This document shows positions 1 through 8,323 of a stretch of DNA of 64,000 nucleotides, piece after piece; positions within the stretch are counted from its first letter, which is position 1, and every line of letters starts with the position of its first letter. Position numbers and translations under genes: made by a program. This stretch comes from Chryseobacterium vrystaatense (lineage in GTDB: Bacteria; Bacteroidota; Bacteroidia; Flavobacteriales; Weeksellaceae), in assembly GCF_000737765.1 (NCBI RefSeq), contig NZ_JPRI01000004.1, forward strand, positions 186,001-250,000, read 5' to 3'. Below the pieces are notes generated by a model. The model was not told the DNA's origin and searched no databases. It saw only the letters and a program-made list of their open reading frames with translations.

Positions 1-318
1 GGAGGGGCAGCTATGGCGGTTGCTAAACTTTCGTCTGCCCATTCTGAATTCGTAAAAGGAATGTATATCAATGCAGAAGTAAGCATCAGCGGCCGTAATA
101 CTTTGGGACTTCCCAATGAATCGGTAGTTTCTTTCGAAAACAGAAACTATGTTTTTGAGGATCTTGGAAAAGGCAGTTATAAGATGATTCCGGTTACGGC
201 AGGAATTTCTGATGACCAGTTCACAGAAATTCTGAAAGCAGATTTCCTAAAGGATAAAAAAATAGTACAGAAAGGGGCTTATAGCCTTCTGATGATGCTT
301 AAGAACAAAGCGGAATAG
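1..318 (+). CDS. RND efflux periplasmic adaptor (membrane fusion protein), C-terminal part
   Basis: The reading frame is open from the first base of the window, so the gene continues upstream and only the last 105 or so residues are present. The residues GMYINAEVSI and the following beta-rich stretch match the membrane-proximal barrel end of CzcB/CusB/HlyD-type adaptors, which bridge an inner-membrane RND pump to an outer-membrane TolC-like channel. The internal ATG at 13 is not a real start: the coding frame and family similarity run through it. The substrate (metal or drug) cannot be told from this tail. The pump genes would be expected upstream, outside the window. Confidence 0.7.
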   Translation, partial: GGAAMAVAKLSSAHSEFVKGMYINAEVSISGRNTLGLPNESVVSFENRNYVFEDLGKGSYKMIPVTAGISDDQFTEILKADFLKDKKIVQKGAYSLLMMLKNKAE

Positions 319-641
319 AAGTTAGTATTCACAATAATAACCTGCGCTATCCGCCCGATCTGTAAGAGAAAATAAATCAGGATTTGTTTCTCAAAAAACT
401 TTGCAGACCAGGCAGATAGCGCATCTTATATAAATATCAGAGATAACGATGCCGGTCTTCCCAAAAGGATGATATTTAACATATTTCCGATTTTAACAAG
501 TATTATTTGATGCATAGCTAATATTAAAATGATAAATTTAGGTAATTAAACTCCATACGAAGCCGCTCATTTCAATAGAAACAGAAGAGGATTTCGGGAT
601 TTTGATTCCATTCTTAAAGAAAGAATTTTTATCTAAATAAA
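319..641. other. Intergenic region with long imperfect inverted repeat and a short gene-like remnant
   Basis: This 323-base spacer holds no convincing gene. Two things stand out: a long inverted repeat at 343-423 (separate entry), and a stop-free stretch at 542-640 without a start codon that ends in TAA just before the next gene. That stretch encodes a plausible protein tail (EEDFGILIPFLKKEF), which may be the end of a lost gene. No terminator with a T-tract was seen directly after the adaptor gene. Confidence 0.4.
343..423. repeat. Long inverted repeat / stem-loop, 23-bp arms
   Basis: The left arm at 343-365 starts TGCGCTATC and the right arm at 401-423 ends GATAGCGCA. Across 23 positions only four fail to pair, and all four differ by transitions. 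Inside it a second stem pairs GAGAAA (366-371) with TTTCTC (387-392). There is no T-run after either side, so a standard intrinsic terminator is unlikely. It could be a small repeat element, a structured RNA, or the remnant of a mobile element end. Confidence 0.55.
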
Positions 642-2447
642 ATGACACATAAACCGTTACACAATTTTCATATTCCAGTGATGGGTCTGGCGTATACCAT
701 AGACAGCCCGATCCGCGTTGCCCAGTATGGAATTTCTTCCGTAATTTCCATTATCGATGATGAGATCCTGGAAAAAATGAAAGGCTTTTATAACAAGAAA
801 TTTAATCTTGATTATTTAGGAATTTCAACAAAAACAGAAGATTACAGGGCCAAAAGAATTACCGCTTACCTGGACATGGTGGATGATATCGTGAATGAAA
901 AATTTGAATCTTTCAAACAGGAAATCACCAAAAACAAGGAAGCTTTAAAAAACTTTATGGCCATACTGCCCAATACTTCTGATCTGAAAAGCGGACTTCA
1001 GAATCTGATCAGTCAAAAAGACAATCTGGGTTCAGGCATCAAAAATTTCATTGAATCCAATCTGAAACCCGGAAGTATCGACGTCAACATTATGACGAAA
1101 GTTGACAAAGACAACTACAAGAATGACGAGCAGCTTCCAGTGATGTTCAATGATGCCCATGCTTCGCTTCGTGGTTTTGCACAAAGTAAATTATCTTCTT
1201 CTATGGTCCTTTCTGCCGGGATGAACCCCCGTCTTTACAGCTATATTGAAGAATTTGATGATTTTTTTCCTGACCGGAACGGCATTCTGAAAAAGAAAAT
1301 TATTCTGAAAGTAAGTGATTTCCGTTCAGCAATGATCCAGGGAAATTTTCTGGCTAAAAAAGGATTATGGATTTCAGAATACAGAATAGAATCCGGACTG
1401 AACTGCGGAGGTCATGCATTTGCTACGGAAGGCATGCTGCTCGGACCTATCATGGAAGAGTTTAAACAGAAAAAGAATGATCTGATCCAGTCTGCCCACG
1501 CACTAATGATCACTGCACTGGAACAGAAAGGAAAACATACGGTCTCTGAACCTTTGCCTATGAAAATTACGGTTCAGGGGGGAGTAGGAACTTCGGAAGA
1601 ACATGAATTTCTGCTTGAAAACTATCTTGTAGACAGTGTAGGATGGGGATCACCATTCCTCTTGGTTCCTGAAGCTACTTCTGTAGATACAGAAACCAGA
1701 AATCTGCTTCTAAAATCAGGAGAAAAAGATTTTTATCTGAGTAACATGTCACCTTTGGGCGTTCCTTTCAACACCGTAAGAGGAACATCGAATGAATTAT
1801 TAAAAGAAAAGAAAGAAGCTGCCGGAAAATACGGAAGTTCGTGTCCTAAAAAACTGTTGGCCCTAAGCAAAGAGTTTTCACCTCAGGGAACCTGTACCGC
1901 TTCTAAGAAGTATCAGAACATTAAGTTAAAAGAACTTCAGGCTGATCAGGAACTAACAGCTGAAGAATTTGGACGGAGAAAAACTGAAATTACAGATAAA
2001 GCCTGTCTGTGTGTAGGATTGGTGAATGCCGCTTATATAGAGCAAAACATGGAAATAAAAGGAGAAAAGCAGGGCGTAGTGATATGTCCGGGACCTAACC
2101 TTGCCTTTTTTGATAAGGAAGTTTCGCTTTCTGAAATGGTTAAGCATATTTATGGAAACGCTAATGTTCTTCCGGACAACCAACGTCCGAATATGTTCAT
2201 CAATGAACTGAAAATGTATGTTGATTATCTAAAAAAAGAAATTGCCGGTTCTTCAGCACAGATTACCCATTCCCAAACAAAAAAATGGAATGCGTTCAAA
2301 AAAAATATACTGGAAGGTATCGAATATTATCACAACCTTTTTCAGACATCAACTTTCTTTAAAAGTGGATGGAAAACCATAGACCTGCAACTGCAGGAAT
2401 ACAAACTGATGCTGACAGCCATTGAGGTTCCTCAGGTTGAAAAGTAA
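642..2447 (+). CDS. Uncharacterised NMO/FabK-like TIM-barrel protein
   Basis: This is a 601-residue soluble protein with no signal peptide. I recognise no well-characterised relative, but several features recall the nitronate monooxygenase / enoyl reductase TIM-barrel flavoproteins: an N-terminal strand IPVMGLAYTIDSPIRVAQ, a NCGGHAF motif near residues 255-261 (compare the GGH motif that lines the flavin site), and QGGVGTSEE near 311-319, like the phosphate-binding strand of that fold. The C-terminal third carries clustered cysteines (CTASKK, ACLCVG) that might bind metal or iron-sulfur. The fold is inferred from motifs by eye; the substrate is unknown. It ends before a strong terminator and appears monocistronic. 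Confidence 0.55.
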   Translation: MTHKPLHNFHIPVMGLAYTIDSPIRVAQYGISSVISIIDDEILEKMKGFYNKKFNLDYLGISTKTEDYRAKRITAYLDMVDDIVNEKFESFKQEITKNKEALKNFMAILPNTSDLKSGLQNLISQKDNLGSGIKNFIESNLKPGSIDVNIMTKVDKDNYKNDEQLPVMFNDAHASLRGFAQSKLSSSMVLSAGMNPRLYSYIEEFDDFFPDRNGILKKKIILKVSDFRSAMIQGNFLAKKGLWISEYRIESGLNCGGHAFATEGMLLGPIMEEFKQKKNDLIQSAHALMITALEQKGKHTVSEPLPMKITVQGGVGTSEEHEFLLENYLVDSVGWGSPFLLVPEATSVDTETRNLLLKSGEKDFYLSNMSPLGVPFNTVRGTSNELLKEKKEAAGKYGSSCPKKLLALSKEFSPQGTCTASKKYQNIKLKELQADQELTAEEFGRRKTEITDKACLCVGLVNAAYIEQNMEIKGEKQGVVICPGPNLAFFDKEVSLSEMVKHIYGNANVLPDNQRPNMFINELKMYVDYLKKEIAGSSAQITHSQTKKWNAFKKNILEGIEYYHNLFQTSTFFKSGWKTIDLQLQEYKLMLTAIEVPQVEK

Positions 2448-2472
2448 CAGTCTTTTTTTTAATTGATAGATC

Positions 2473-2503
2473 AAACAGCTTTCATCGCGAAAGCTGTTTT
2501 TGT
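2473..2503 (+). terminator. Rho-independent terminator after the NMO-like gene
   Basis: An 11-bp perfect stem (AAACAGCTTTC with GAAAGCTGTTT) closes a 5-base loop, ATCGC, and is followed by a T-rich tail. It lies 26 bases after the stop codon. Confidence 0.85.
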
Positions 2504-2655
2504 ATTTGATCTCCGTTCTGTTATTAAAAAAATGAGTAATAATAAGTGTTTTCATTTATAATAACTATAAGCCCTATGCTTATTTTGAATCTGAAATCCT
2601 CTCTTATATTCCGTACCTTAGATGTTTCTTAATATTTTAATTACAATTCATTTTT

Positions 2656-3600
2656 ATGGAAAAACGGAAAATAAAAAATACTGATCTGTCGGTAGCACCT
2701 CTTAATTTTGGGGGAAATGTTTTCGGATGGACACTTGACGAAAAGCAGTCTTTTGATATATTGGATAAGTTTACAGATTCGGGATTCAATTTTATAGATA
2801 CAGCAGACACCTATTCATGGTGGGTGAATGGCAAAGGAGGTCAGTCTGAGGAAATCATCGGAAAATGGATGAAAAGCCGTTCCAACCGTCAGGATATCGT
2901 ATTAGCCACGAAGGTGGGATCCGAAACGAAAGAGCATGGTTTTGATATCAGCAAAAAACATATCCTAAAGTCTGTGGATGAGTCTTTACAGAGATTACAG
3001 ACCGATCATATTGATCTTTATTATACTCATTTTGATGATAACATTACCCCGGTAGAAGAAACACTTTCGGCGTATGACGAGATCATCAAAGCCGGAAAAG
3101 TACGGTATATTGCCGCTTCCAATCTTTCTCCGGAACGTTTGAAAGCATCCTTTGAGGCCTCAGAAAAAAATAATCTTCCAAAGTATGTTGCATTGCAGCC
3201 TCATTATAATTTAATGGAAAGAGAAGGTTTCGAAAAAAATTATGCTCCATTGGTAGAAGAGTTCGATCTAAGTGTATTTTCCTATTGGTCATTAGCAGCA
3301 GGTTTCCTTACAGGAAAATACCGTACAGAAGCAGATCTGGGCAAAAGCCAGAGAGGTGAAGGCGTAAGAAAATATCTGAATGACAGAGGTCTTGAAGTGC
3401 TGAAAGCTCTGGATAAGGTTAGTGAAAAGCACCAGACCACACAGGCAACCGCTGCTTTAGCATGGCTTCTTGCCAATCCTTTAATCACAGCACCTATTGT
3501 AAGCGCAACCAGCGCTTCTCAGCTGGATACTTTATTCAATGCTCCAAAACTTGTTTTGGACCAGGAAGATATTGAACTGCTTAATCAGGCAAGCAACTGA
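2656..3600 (+). CDS. Aldo/keto reductase
   Basis: This 314-residue cytoplasmic NADPH-dependent oxidoreductase has the AKR (beta/alpha)8 barrel. The catalytic tetrad is complete: Asp48 and Tyr53 in DTADTY, Lys86 in ATKVGSE, and His125 in LYYTHFDD. The length is normal for the YajO/Tas-like bacterial subfamily that reduces aldehydes and ketones of unassigned identity. The start at ATG 2656 gives the expected N-terminus, a strand a few residues before NFGGNVFGW. It stands alone, followed by a bidirectional terminator facing the ClC gene. The physiological substrate is not known. Confidence 0.88.
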   Translation: MEKRKIKNTDLSVAPLNFGGNVFGWTLDEKQSFDILDKFTDSGFNFIDTADTYSWWVNGKGGQSEEIIGKWMKSRSNRQDIVLATKVGSETKEHGFDISKKHILKSVDESLQRLQTDHIDLYYTHFDDNITPVEETLSAYDEIIKAGKVRYIAASNLSPERLKASFEASEKNNLPKYVALQPHYNLMEREGFEKNYAPLVEEFDLSVFSYWSLAAGFLTGKYRTEADLGKSQRGEGVRKYLNDRGLEVLKALDKVSEKHQTTQATAALAWLLANPLITAPIVSATSASQLDTLFNAPKLVLDQEDIELLNQASN

Positions 3601-3631
3601 TTTAATCTTAAAAAGTTCATTTTAAATACAC

Positions 3632-3668
3632 AATATCCGTTCAGCAAAACTGAACGGATATTTTTGTT
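3632..3668. terminator. Bidirectional terminator between AKR and ClC genes
   Basis: A 13-bp perfect stem (AATATCCGTTCAG pairing with 3650-3662) closes the loop CAAAA and is followed by TTTTTGTT. The A-rich flank on the other side lets it serve the convergent minus-strand gene ending at 3688 too. Confidence 0.85.
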
Positions 3669-3687
3669 ATTTTTGGTGGTTGAAAAA

Positions 3688-5532
3688 TTAGTCAGAATAC
3701 TCTTTTAAAAGCTGTCTGTAGCTCATCAGAATAGATGATTTGGAGATAAACCCTACAAAATCATTATTTTCGCTGGTAACGGGAAGATTCCACACTCCGG
3801 TATCATCAAAGACCTGAAGAATCTCCAACGGTTTATTTTCGCGGTAAATAACTGCCGGTGGTGCTTTCATAATCTGAGCTACGGTTTGCGGGTTATCTAT
3901 TTCCTTATTAAAAAGATAGGGACGGATGTCATCCAGAGTCAGAATCCCCTTCAGTTTTCCAGCGTCATCTGTTACAGCAAAAACATTTTTATTTCCATTT
4001 TTCACCTGTTCAAACAGTTCAGTGACAGATGCATTTTCATTGATGGTCTCAGAATATTTGTCGATAAAATCCTCTGTTCTTAAAGCAAAAAGAAGGTTCT
4101 TATCATGTTTATTAGTGAATATTTTCCCCTGATCGGCAAGAGATTTCAATTCCGGAGAAATCGGGGAAAACCATTTGGCAATAAGATAGGAGATAATGGA
4201 CACAATCATTAACGGTATAAAAAGATCATACCCAAAACTGGATTCGGCAATCAGAAATATAGCGGTAAGCGGAGCATAAAGTACACCGCTCATGGCTCCT
4301 GCCATTCCCACCAGAACAAGATTCGTTACCGGAACATCTGTAAATCCGATATGCTGGCAGACCAAAGCAAATAAATAACCGACTGTACCACCTGCAAAAA
4401 GAGAAGGAGCAAAATTACCGCCATTACCTCCGCTGAATATCGTAAAAGATGTCGCGAAGGCCTTTAAAAGACAGACCAGCACCAAAAAGATAATAATGGT
4501 CCATTCGCCGATTTCAAAATACCTGAAAAAACTGTTTCTGATGATGGAATGCGTATTTCCGTTTGTAAATGCTTTTACGGTCTCGTAACCCTCTCCAAAC
4601 AACGGAGGAAAAAGAACGCACAGTAATGATAATACCAAACCTCCGAACATTGCCTTACGCATCCTCGAAAGCTGGAGTCCTTTGATAAAGTGTTCTACTT
4701 TTTGGGAAATGACCACAAAATATCGGGCATAAAGCCCGGTTACAATGCCGAGGATCAGATAATACGGGACATTTTTATAATTAAAAGGTTCACGGGTATA
4801 AAACCTGAAAAGCACATCCTCCTGAAGCAGAATTCTCGACAAAAGACTTCCGCAGACCGCCGCTACAACAAGAGGAATAAAGTCTGTAAAAACAACGCCT
4901 GTAAGAAGGATTTCAAAGGCAAACATGATTCCGGCAATCGGAGCATTGAACGCGGATGCGATACCTGCCGTAGCACCAGCTGCCAAAAGGAGTGTCCGTT
5001 CTTTATAACTGAGCCTGTACGTCTGAGCATAATTGGATCCGATCGCGGCACCAGTAACCGCTATAGGGCTTTCCAGTCCTGCAGAACCACCAAGGCCAAC
5101 CGTCACCGCACTCTGAATGACCTGTGAGTACATTTTTACCGAAGCTACAATACTTGAATTCTGGGCAATTTCATACAGAATGGCACCAATCCCTTTTCTG
5201 TCCTGGCCTTTAAACAAAGTAATTACGATACCTGTCGTGAGCACAATTCCCAAAAAAGGAAAGACAATATAAAAGAGAATCTGATATTCAAAATGGATAT
5301 GGGTAATAAAATTGTGAATCGTGTGCACCAGTGTTTTCAGAATCACTCCTGCAAGGCCAGCTGTACAGCCAACCAGAATTCCGGAGAGGACAAGAAACTG
5401 GTTTCTGCTGAGCCTGTTGTTCAGCCAATGAAGGATGAGTTCATAGCTTCGCGCCTTTTCCAGTCCGTACTTTTGAAAGTCTCTTTTAAATTTTAGAAAG
5501 CTTAAATATTTTTTTTTATTGTGAATTTTCAC
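3688..5532 (-). CDS. ClC-family chloride transporter with C-terminal CBS domains
   Basis: This 614-residue polytopic inner-membrane protein moves chloride (or another anion), probably in exchange for protons. The ClC signatures are GGSAGLESP at 148-156, with the gating glutamate at Glu154, FNAPIAGIMF at 195-204, and GGNGGNFAPSLF at 368-379. After the membrane core (about residues 45-470) there are two CBS domains (about 480-605) that commonly bind adenine nucleotides and adjust transport. By eye, the position of the E. coli internal 'proton glutamate' (Glu203) is occupied by Ile208, directly after Glu207, so coupling may differ from ClC-ec1. It is transcribed convergently with the upstream-coordinate AKR and is probably monocistronic. 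Confidence 0.9.
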   Translation of the reverse strand: MKIHNKKKYLSFLKFKRDFQKYGLEKARSYELILHWLNNRLSRNQFLVLSGILVGCTAGLAGVILKTLVHTIHNFITHIHFEYQILFYIVFPFLGIVLTTGIVITLFKGQDRKGIGAILYEIAQNSSIVASVKMYSQVIQSAVTVGLGGSAGLESPIAVTGAAIGSNYAQTYRLSYKERTLLLAAGATAGIASAFNAPIAGIMFAFEILLTGVVFTDFIPLVVAAVCGSLLSRILLQEDVLFRFYTREPFNYKNVPYYLILGIVTGLYARYFVVISQKVEHFIKGLQLSRMRKAMFGGLVLSLLCVLFPPLFGEGYETVKAFTNGNTHSIIRNSFFRYFEIGEWTIIIFLVLVCLLKAFATSFTIFSGGNGGNFAPSLFAGGTVGYLFALVCQHIGFTDVPVTNLVLVGMAGAMSGVLYAPLTAIFLIAESSFGYDLFIPLMIVSIISYLIAKWFSPISPELKSLADQGKIFTNKHDKNLLFALRTEDFIDKYSETINENASVTELFEQVKNGNKNVFAVTDDAGKLKGILTLDDIRPYLFNKEIDNPQTVAQIMKAPPAVIYRENKPLEILQVFDDTGVWNLPVTSENNDFVGFISKSSILMSYRQLLKEYSD

Positions 5533-5824
5533 CTGGGAACCAATTTTAAAACCGTAATGGTTTCGTAAATTTATGAAATATCTTTATAAAAAATTGACCT
5601 CTGAAGGGCAAAAAAACCTTTTTCAACCATACAACCATTTGTTATCAAGTTGGTTAAGTGATTTTAAATATTTCTCACCTTTTTTTATGGGAGGCCATAT
5701 GTTAACATTCCAGCGTCACACTGACAGGATTTTTACTCCTATGGTTTTTACTTCCAAATAATCTTCAGACGGCCTCTGCACGATGTTTGCATCTGATAAA
5801 AGATCAACACATAAATACAGTCAT

Positions 5825-6817
5825 ATGAAAACAGACGTTTTAACAGAAAAATACAGGTTAGGAATAGGAGGAGTTGCTATTGGAACCGCCTTCGAAAATA
5901 TAACTGATGAAGAATCCCAAAAGATTCTGCAGACCGCATGGGATTTGGGAATCCGTTATTACGATACCTCTCCGTGGTATGGCCTTACAAAAAGTGAAAG
6001 AAGATTTGGCCATTTCCTGAAAGATAAAGACCGTAATGATTTTATATTTTCCACCAAAGTCGGAAGGCTGTTCCATGAAGTTCAGGAATCCGAAGTTCCC
6101 CCTACGATGTGGAAAAAACCGCTGAACTACGATTTTAAACATGACTATACCGCGGATGCGATCAAAAGATCCGTTGCAGAAAGCCTTCAGAGAACCGGAC
6201 TCAATCATATTGATATCGTTTATGTTCATGATTTATCGGAAGATCAGGTAGGAGACCGCTATCCCTATTTTTTGAAACAGGCCAGGGAAGGTGCGTTCAA
6301 AGTACTTTCCGAGCTTCGTGATCAGGGAATTATCAAGGCATGGGGTATGGGAGTCAATAAGATTGAGCCAATTTTAGACTGTATTAATTCTGCGGATCCG
6401 GATATCTGCCTTTCTGCCACACAATATTCAATTCTTGAACACGAAGATGCTGTTGACAGGCTGCTTCCGGCTGTAAAAAAAGCAGGAGTAAAGTTAGTTT
6501 CCGGTGCAGGATATAACTCGGGATATATTGCCGGAAGGGAAAGGTATAATTATAAAGATGTAATTCCCAAAGGAATGCATGAAAAAAGGGCAAAAATAAC
6601 TGATATCGCCAGAAAATACAACACAGATATTGTACATGCTGCCCTGCATTTTGTACTGGCATCTGATGAATTTGCAGCGATCATTCCCGGAGCCAGCAAA
6701 TCAGAGCAGGTCAAAGATAATATAAATGCACTTGAATCAGTGATTCCAGCGGATTTTTGGAACGAATTAAAGGCTGAAGGACTCATCTATGAAAAAGCAC
6801 AGGTTCCCGGCCATTAA
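5825..6817 (+). CDS. Aldo/keto reductase (D-threo-aldose 1-dehydrogenase / L-fucose dehydrogenase-like)
   Basis: This is a second, only distantly related AKR of 330 residues. Catalytic residues are Asp47 and Tyr52 (YYDTSPWYG), Lys78 (FSTKVGR) and His135 (VYVHD). The pattern FSTKVGRL and the insertion after it are typical of the group that oxidises L-fucose, D-arabinose or galactose with NAD(P). I chose ATG 5825 because the family N-terminus begins there (LGIGGVAIG from residue 12); an in-frame ATG at 5783 would add 14 residues of unlikely sequence. Expression with a sugar pathway cannot be shown here: neighbours are unrelated. Confidence 0.85.
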   Translation: MKTDVLTEKYRLGIGGVAIGTAFENITDEESQKILQTAWDLGIRYYDTSPWYGLTKSERRFGHFLKDKDRNDFIFSTKVGRLFHEVQESEVPPTMWKKPLNYDFKHDYTADAIKRSVAESLQRTGLNHIDIVYVHDLSEDQVGDRYPYFLKQAREGAFKVLSELRDQGIIKAWGMGVNKIEPILDCINSADPDICLSATQYSILEHEDAVDRLLPAVKKAGVKLVSGAGYNSGYIAGRERYNYKDVIPKGMHEKRAKITDIARKYNTDIVHAALHFVLASDEFAAIIPGASKSEQVKDNINALESVIPADFWNELKAEGLIYEKAQVPGH

Positions 6818-6865
6818 AAGCAGAAATAATTTTTATACTTTTAATAAATCATTCAATCTATTTCT

Positions 6866-7402
6866 ATGATTCGCAGACAGATTATTCGGGTTATTCTGAT
6901 ACTTTCAGTTTTTACTGTTCTTTATTCCTGCAGTGATAAAAAAGCAGAGGGCCTCAAAGAACTCCTTGATAAAAATGAATCACAAGTCTCCGCCATGTTG
7001 ATTGGTGAAAAGGGCTTTGAATCTGCCAAACTGGAGCATCTTATCGCCCGAGATTATACAAAAGCCCTTAACATCATTGAAAAAGAGGAAGCTGAATTCA
7101 ATAGGATCATCAAAGAGATTAAAAACGTAAATACGGATGGTATTAAAATGGGAAAGGAGGTCCGGCAGACATCCATCGATTATTATCAGGCTCTGAAAGA
7201 TCTTTTCATGTTCTCAAGAAAGGAAATAAAACAGGAACAGCTTATGCGTTACGGAAAATCTGATAAAGAAATATACGAAGCACAGGACCAGATGACTGAA
7301 CTCGGCCGGCAGAAACAGCAGTTGTATCAGAAAGTTTTTAAAGCAGATGAAAAACGTTTTATGGTGCAAAAGCAGTTCGAGACTGAAAATAATCTGGATT
7401 AA
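6866..7402 (+). CDS. Hypothetical helical lipoprotein
   Basis: The 178-residue product starts with a hydrophobic signal segment ending in a lipobox, VLYSC, with the lipidated cysteine at residue 22, so it is probably anchored to a membrane facing the periplasm. The mature part is strongly charged, rich in Lys, Glu and Gln, and likely forms long helices or a coiled coil (about residues 60-170). I do not recognise a family. It follows the aldo/keto reductase by 48 bases on the same strand and could share its transcript; a terminator follows directly. Confidence 0.7.
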   Translation: MIRRQIIRVILILSVFTVLYSCSDKKAEGLKELLDKNESQVSAMLIGEKGFESAKLEHLIARDYTKALNIIEKEEAEFNRIIKEIKNVNTDGIKMGKEVRQTSIDYYQALKDLFMFSRKEIKQEQLMRYGKSDKEIYEAQDQMTELGRQKQQLYQKVFKADEKRFMVQKQFETENNLD

Positions 7403-7429
7403 TACCCATCTATAATGACACCCGGTACA

Positions 7430-7460
7430 AAAAACCTCTCATCATGAGAGGTTTTTGTGT
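7430..7460. terminator. Bidirectional terminator between lipoprotein and SDR genes
   Basis: An 11-bp perfect stem, AAAAACCTCTC with GAGAGGTTTTT (7446-7456), closes the loop ATCAT. The A-tract on one arm and the T-tract on the other serve both convergent genes. Confidence 0.85.
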
Positions 7461-7467
7461 ATATGAA

Positions 7468-8271
7468 TCAGACGACTTTTGCTTTTCGGATAATCTTTGC
7501 CAGCAGATTGGGGAAAAATCGTTTTAGATATGCTCCCATGATTTCCCTTCCGCCAATAGAAGCCTGGTTTTTCTTTCTTTCTATCACAGAAAGCATTTTT
7601 CGGGCAAAAACATCAGCAGGCATTCCTTTCATTGTCGCATCATCCATTGTTCCCTGTGCAGAGCCATTACCCGTAACTGCATTAATTGAAACATTGGTCT
7701 GTATGAAACCCGGACAAATGAGGGTTACCAGGATTTTCTTTGTAAATAATTCAGCACGGAGCGAATCAAAAAATCCGTGAAGTGCATGTTTTGCCGCGGC
7801 ATAACTGCTTCGCAACGGAGACCCGAAAACACCCATTAAACTGGTTACCACAGCAATATGACCGCCTCCACTGCTGATCATATAAGGAAGTACAGCTTTG
7901 GTAAGTGCTACTGTTCCGAGAAAATCAACATCCATTAAACGCTTATCCACTTCTATATCAGTATCTATGGCCAGCGAACGCTGTGAAAGACCTGCGTTAT
8001 TGATCAGGATATCGATTTTTCCAAATTTTTCTATTGCTTCTTCCACGATATCCGGCATCTTTTTATAGGCTTCCAAATCTAAAGGTATTACAGCAAAACG
8101 GCTCTTATCAAGCCCGGCCTTTTCTGCAACGGCTTCCAGCTGGGTTTTATTTCTTGAAGAAAGAATAATTTTCGCACTGCTGTGAAGAGCCAGTTCTTTA
8201 ACAAGAGCTTCCCCAATTCCTGATGAGGCTCCTGTGATCCAAACTACTTTATGATCAAAATATCTGCTCAT
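7468..8271 (-). CDS. Short-chain dehydrogenase/reductase (classical SDR)
   Basis: The 267-residue protein is a classical SDR. It has the NAD(P)-binding motif TGASSGIG at 13-20, NNAG at 91-94, and the catalytic Ser144, Tyr157 and Lys161 (SSYAAAKHALHGF). It resembles the DHRS7-like bacterial group whose substrates are mostly unknown. The gene lies 52 bases downstream of the FAD-dependent dehydrogenase on the same strand, so the two may be cotranscribed and act on related lipophilic alcohols or ketones; that link is inference. Confidence 0.87.
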   Translation of the reverse strand: MSRYFDHKVVWITGASSGIGEALVKELALHSSAKIILSSRNKTQLEAVAEKAGLDKSRFAVIPLDLEAYKKMPDIVEEAIEKFGKIDILINNAGLSQRSLAIDTDIEVDKRLMDVDFLGTVALTKAVLPYMISSGGGHIAVVTSLMGVFGSPLRSSYAAAKHALHGFFDSLRAELFTKKILVTLICPGFIQTNVSINAVTGNGSAQGTMDDATMKGMPADVFARKMLSVIERKKNQASIGGREIMGAYLKRFFPNLLAKIIRKAKVV

Positions 8272-8323
8272 ATTTATTTTTATCTAAGATTTAATGGCGG
8301 CTATAAAACTCACTGTTAAGCTC

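Noticed and set aside
13..318. ATG at 13 as a real start of a 101-residue protein
   Set aside because: The frame is open to base 1 and the sequence is the C-terminal part of an adaptor; the gene is cut by the window edge.
542..640. Short stop-free frame before the NMO-like gene
   Set aside because: No start codon and only 32 codons; noted as a possible remnant but not called as a gene.
4690..5127. 145-residue plus-strand frame inside the ClC gene
   Set aside because: Antisense shadow of a strongly conserved coding region.
5573..5761. 62-residue plus-strand frame between ClC and AKR genes
   Set aside because: Sits in the spacer upstream of two genes, odd composition, no promoter, no conserved look.
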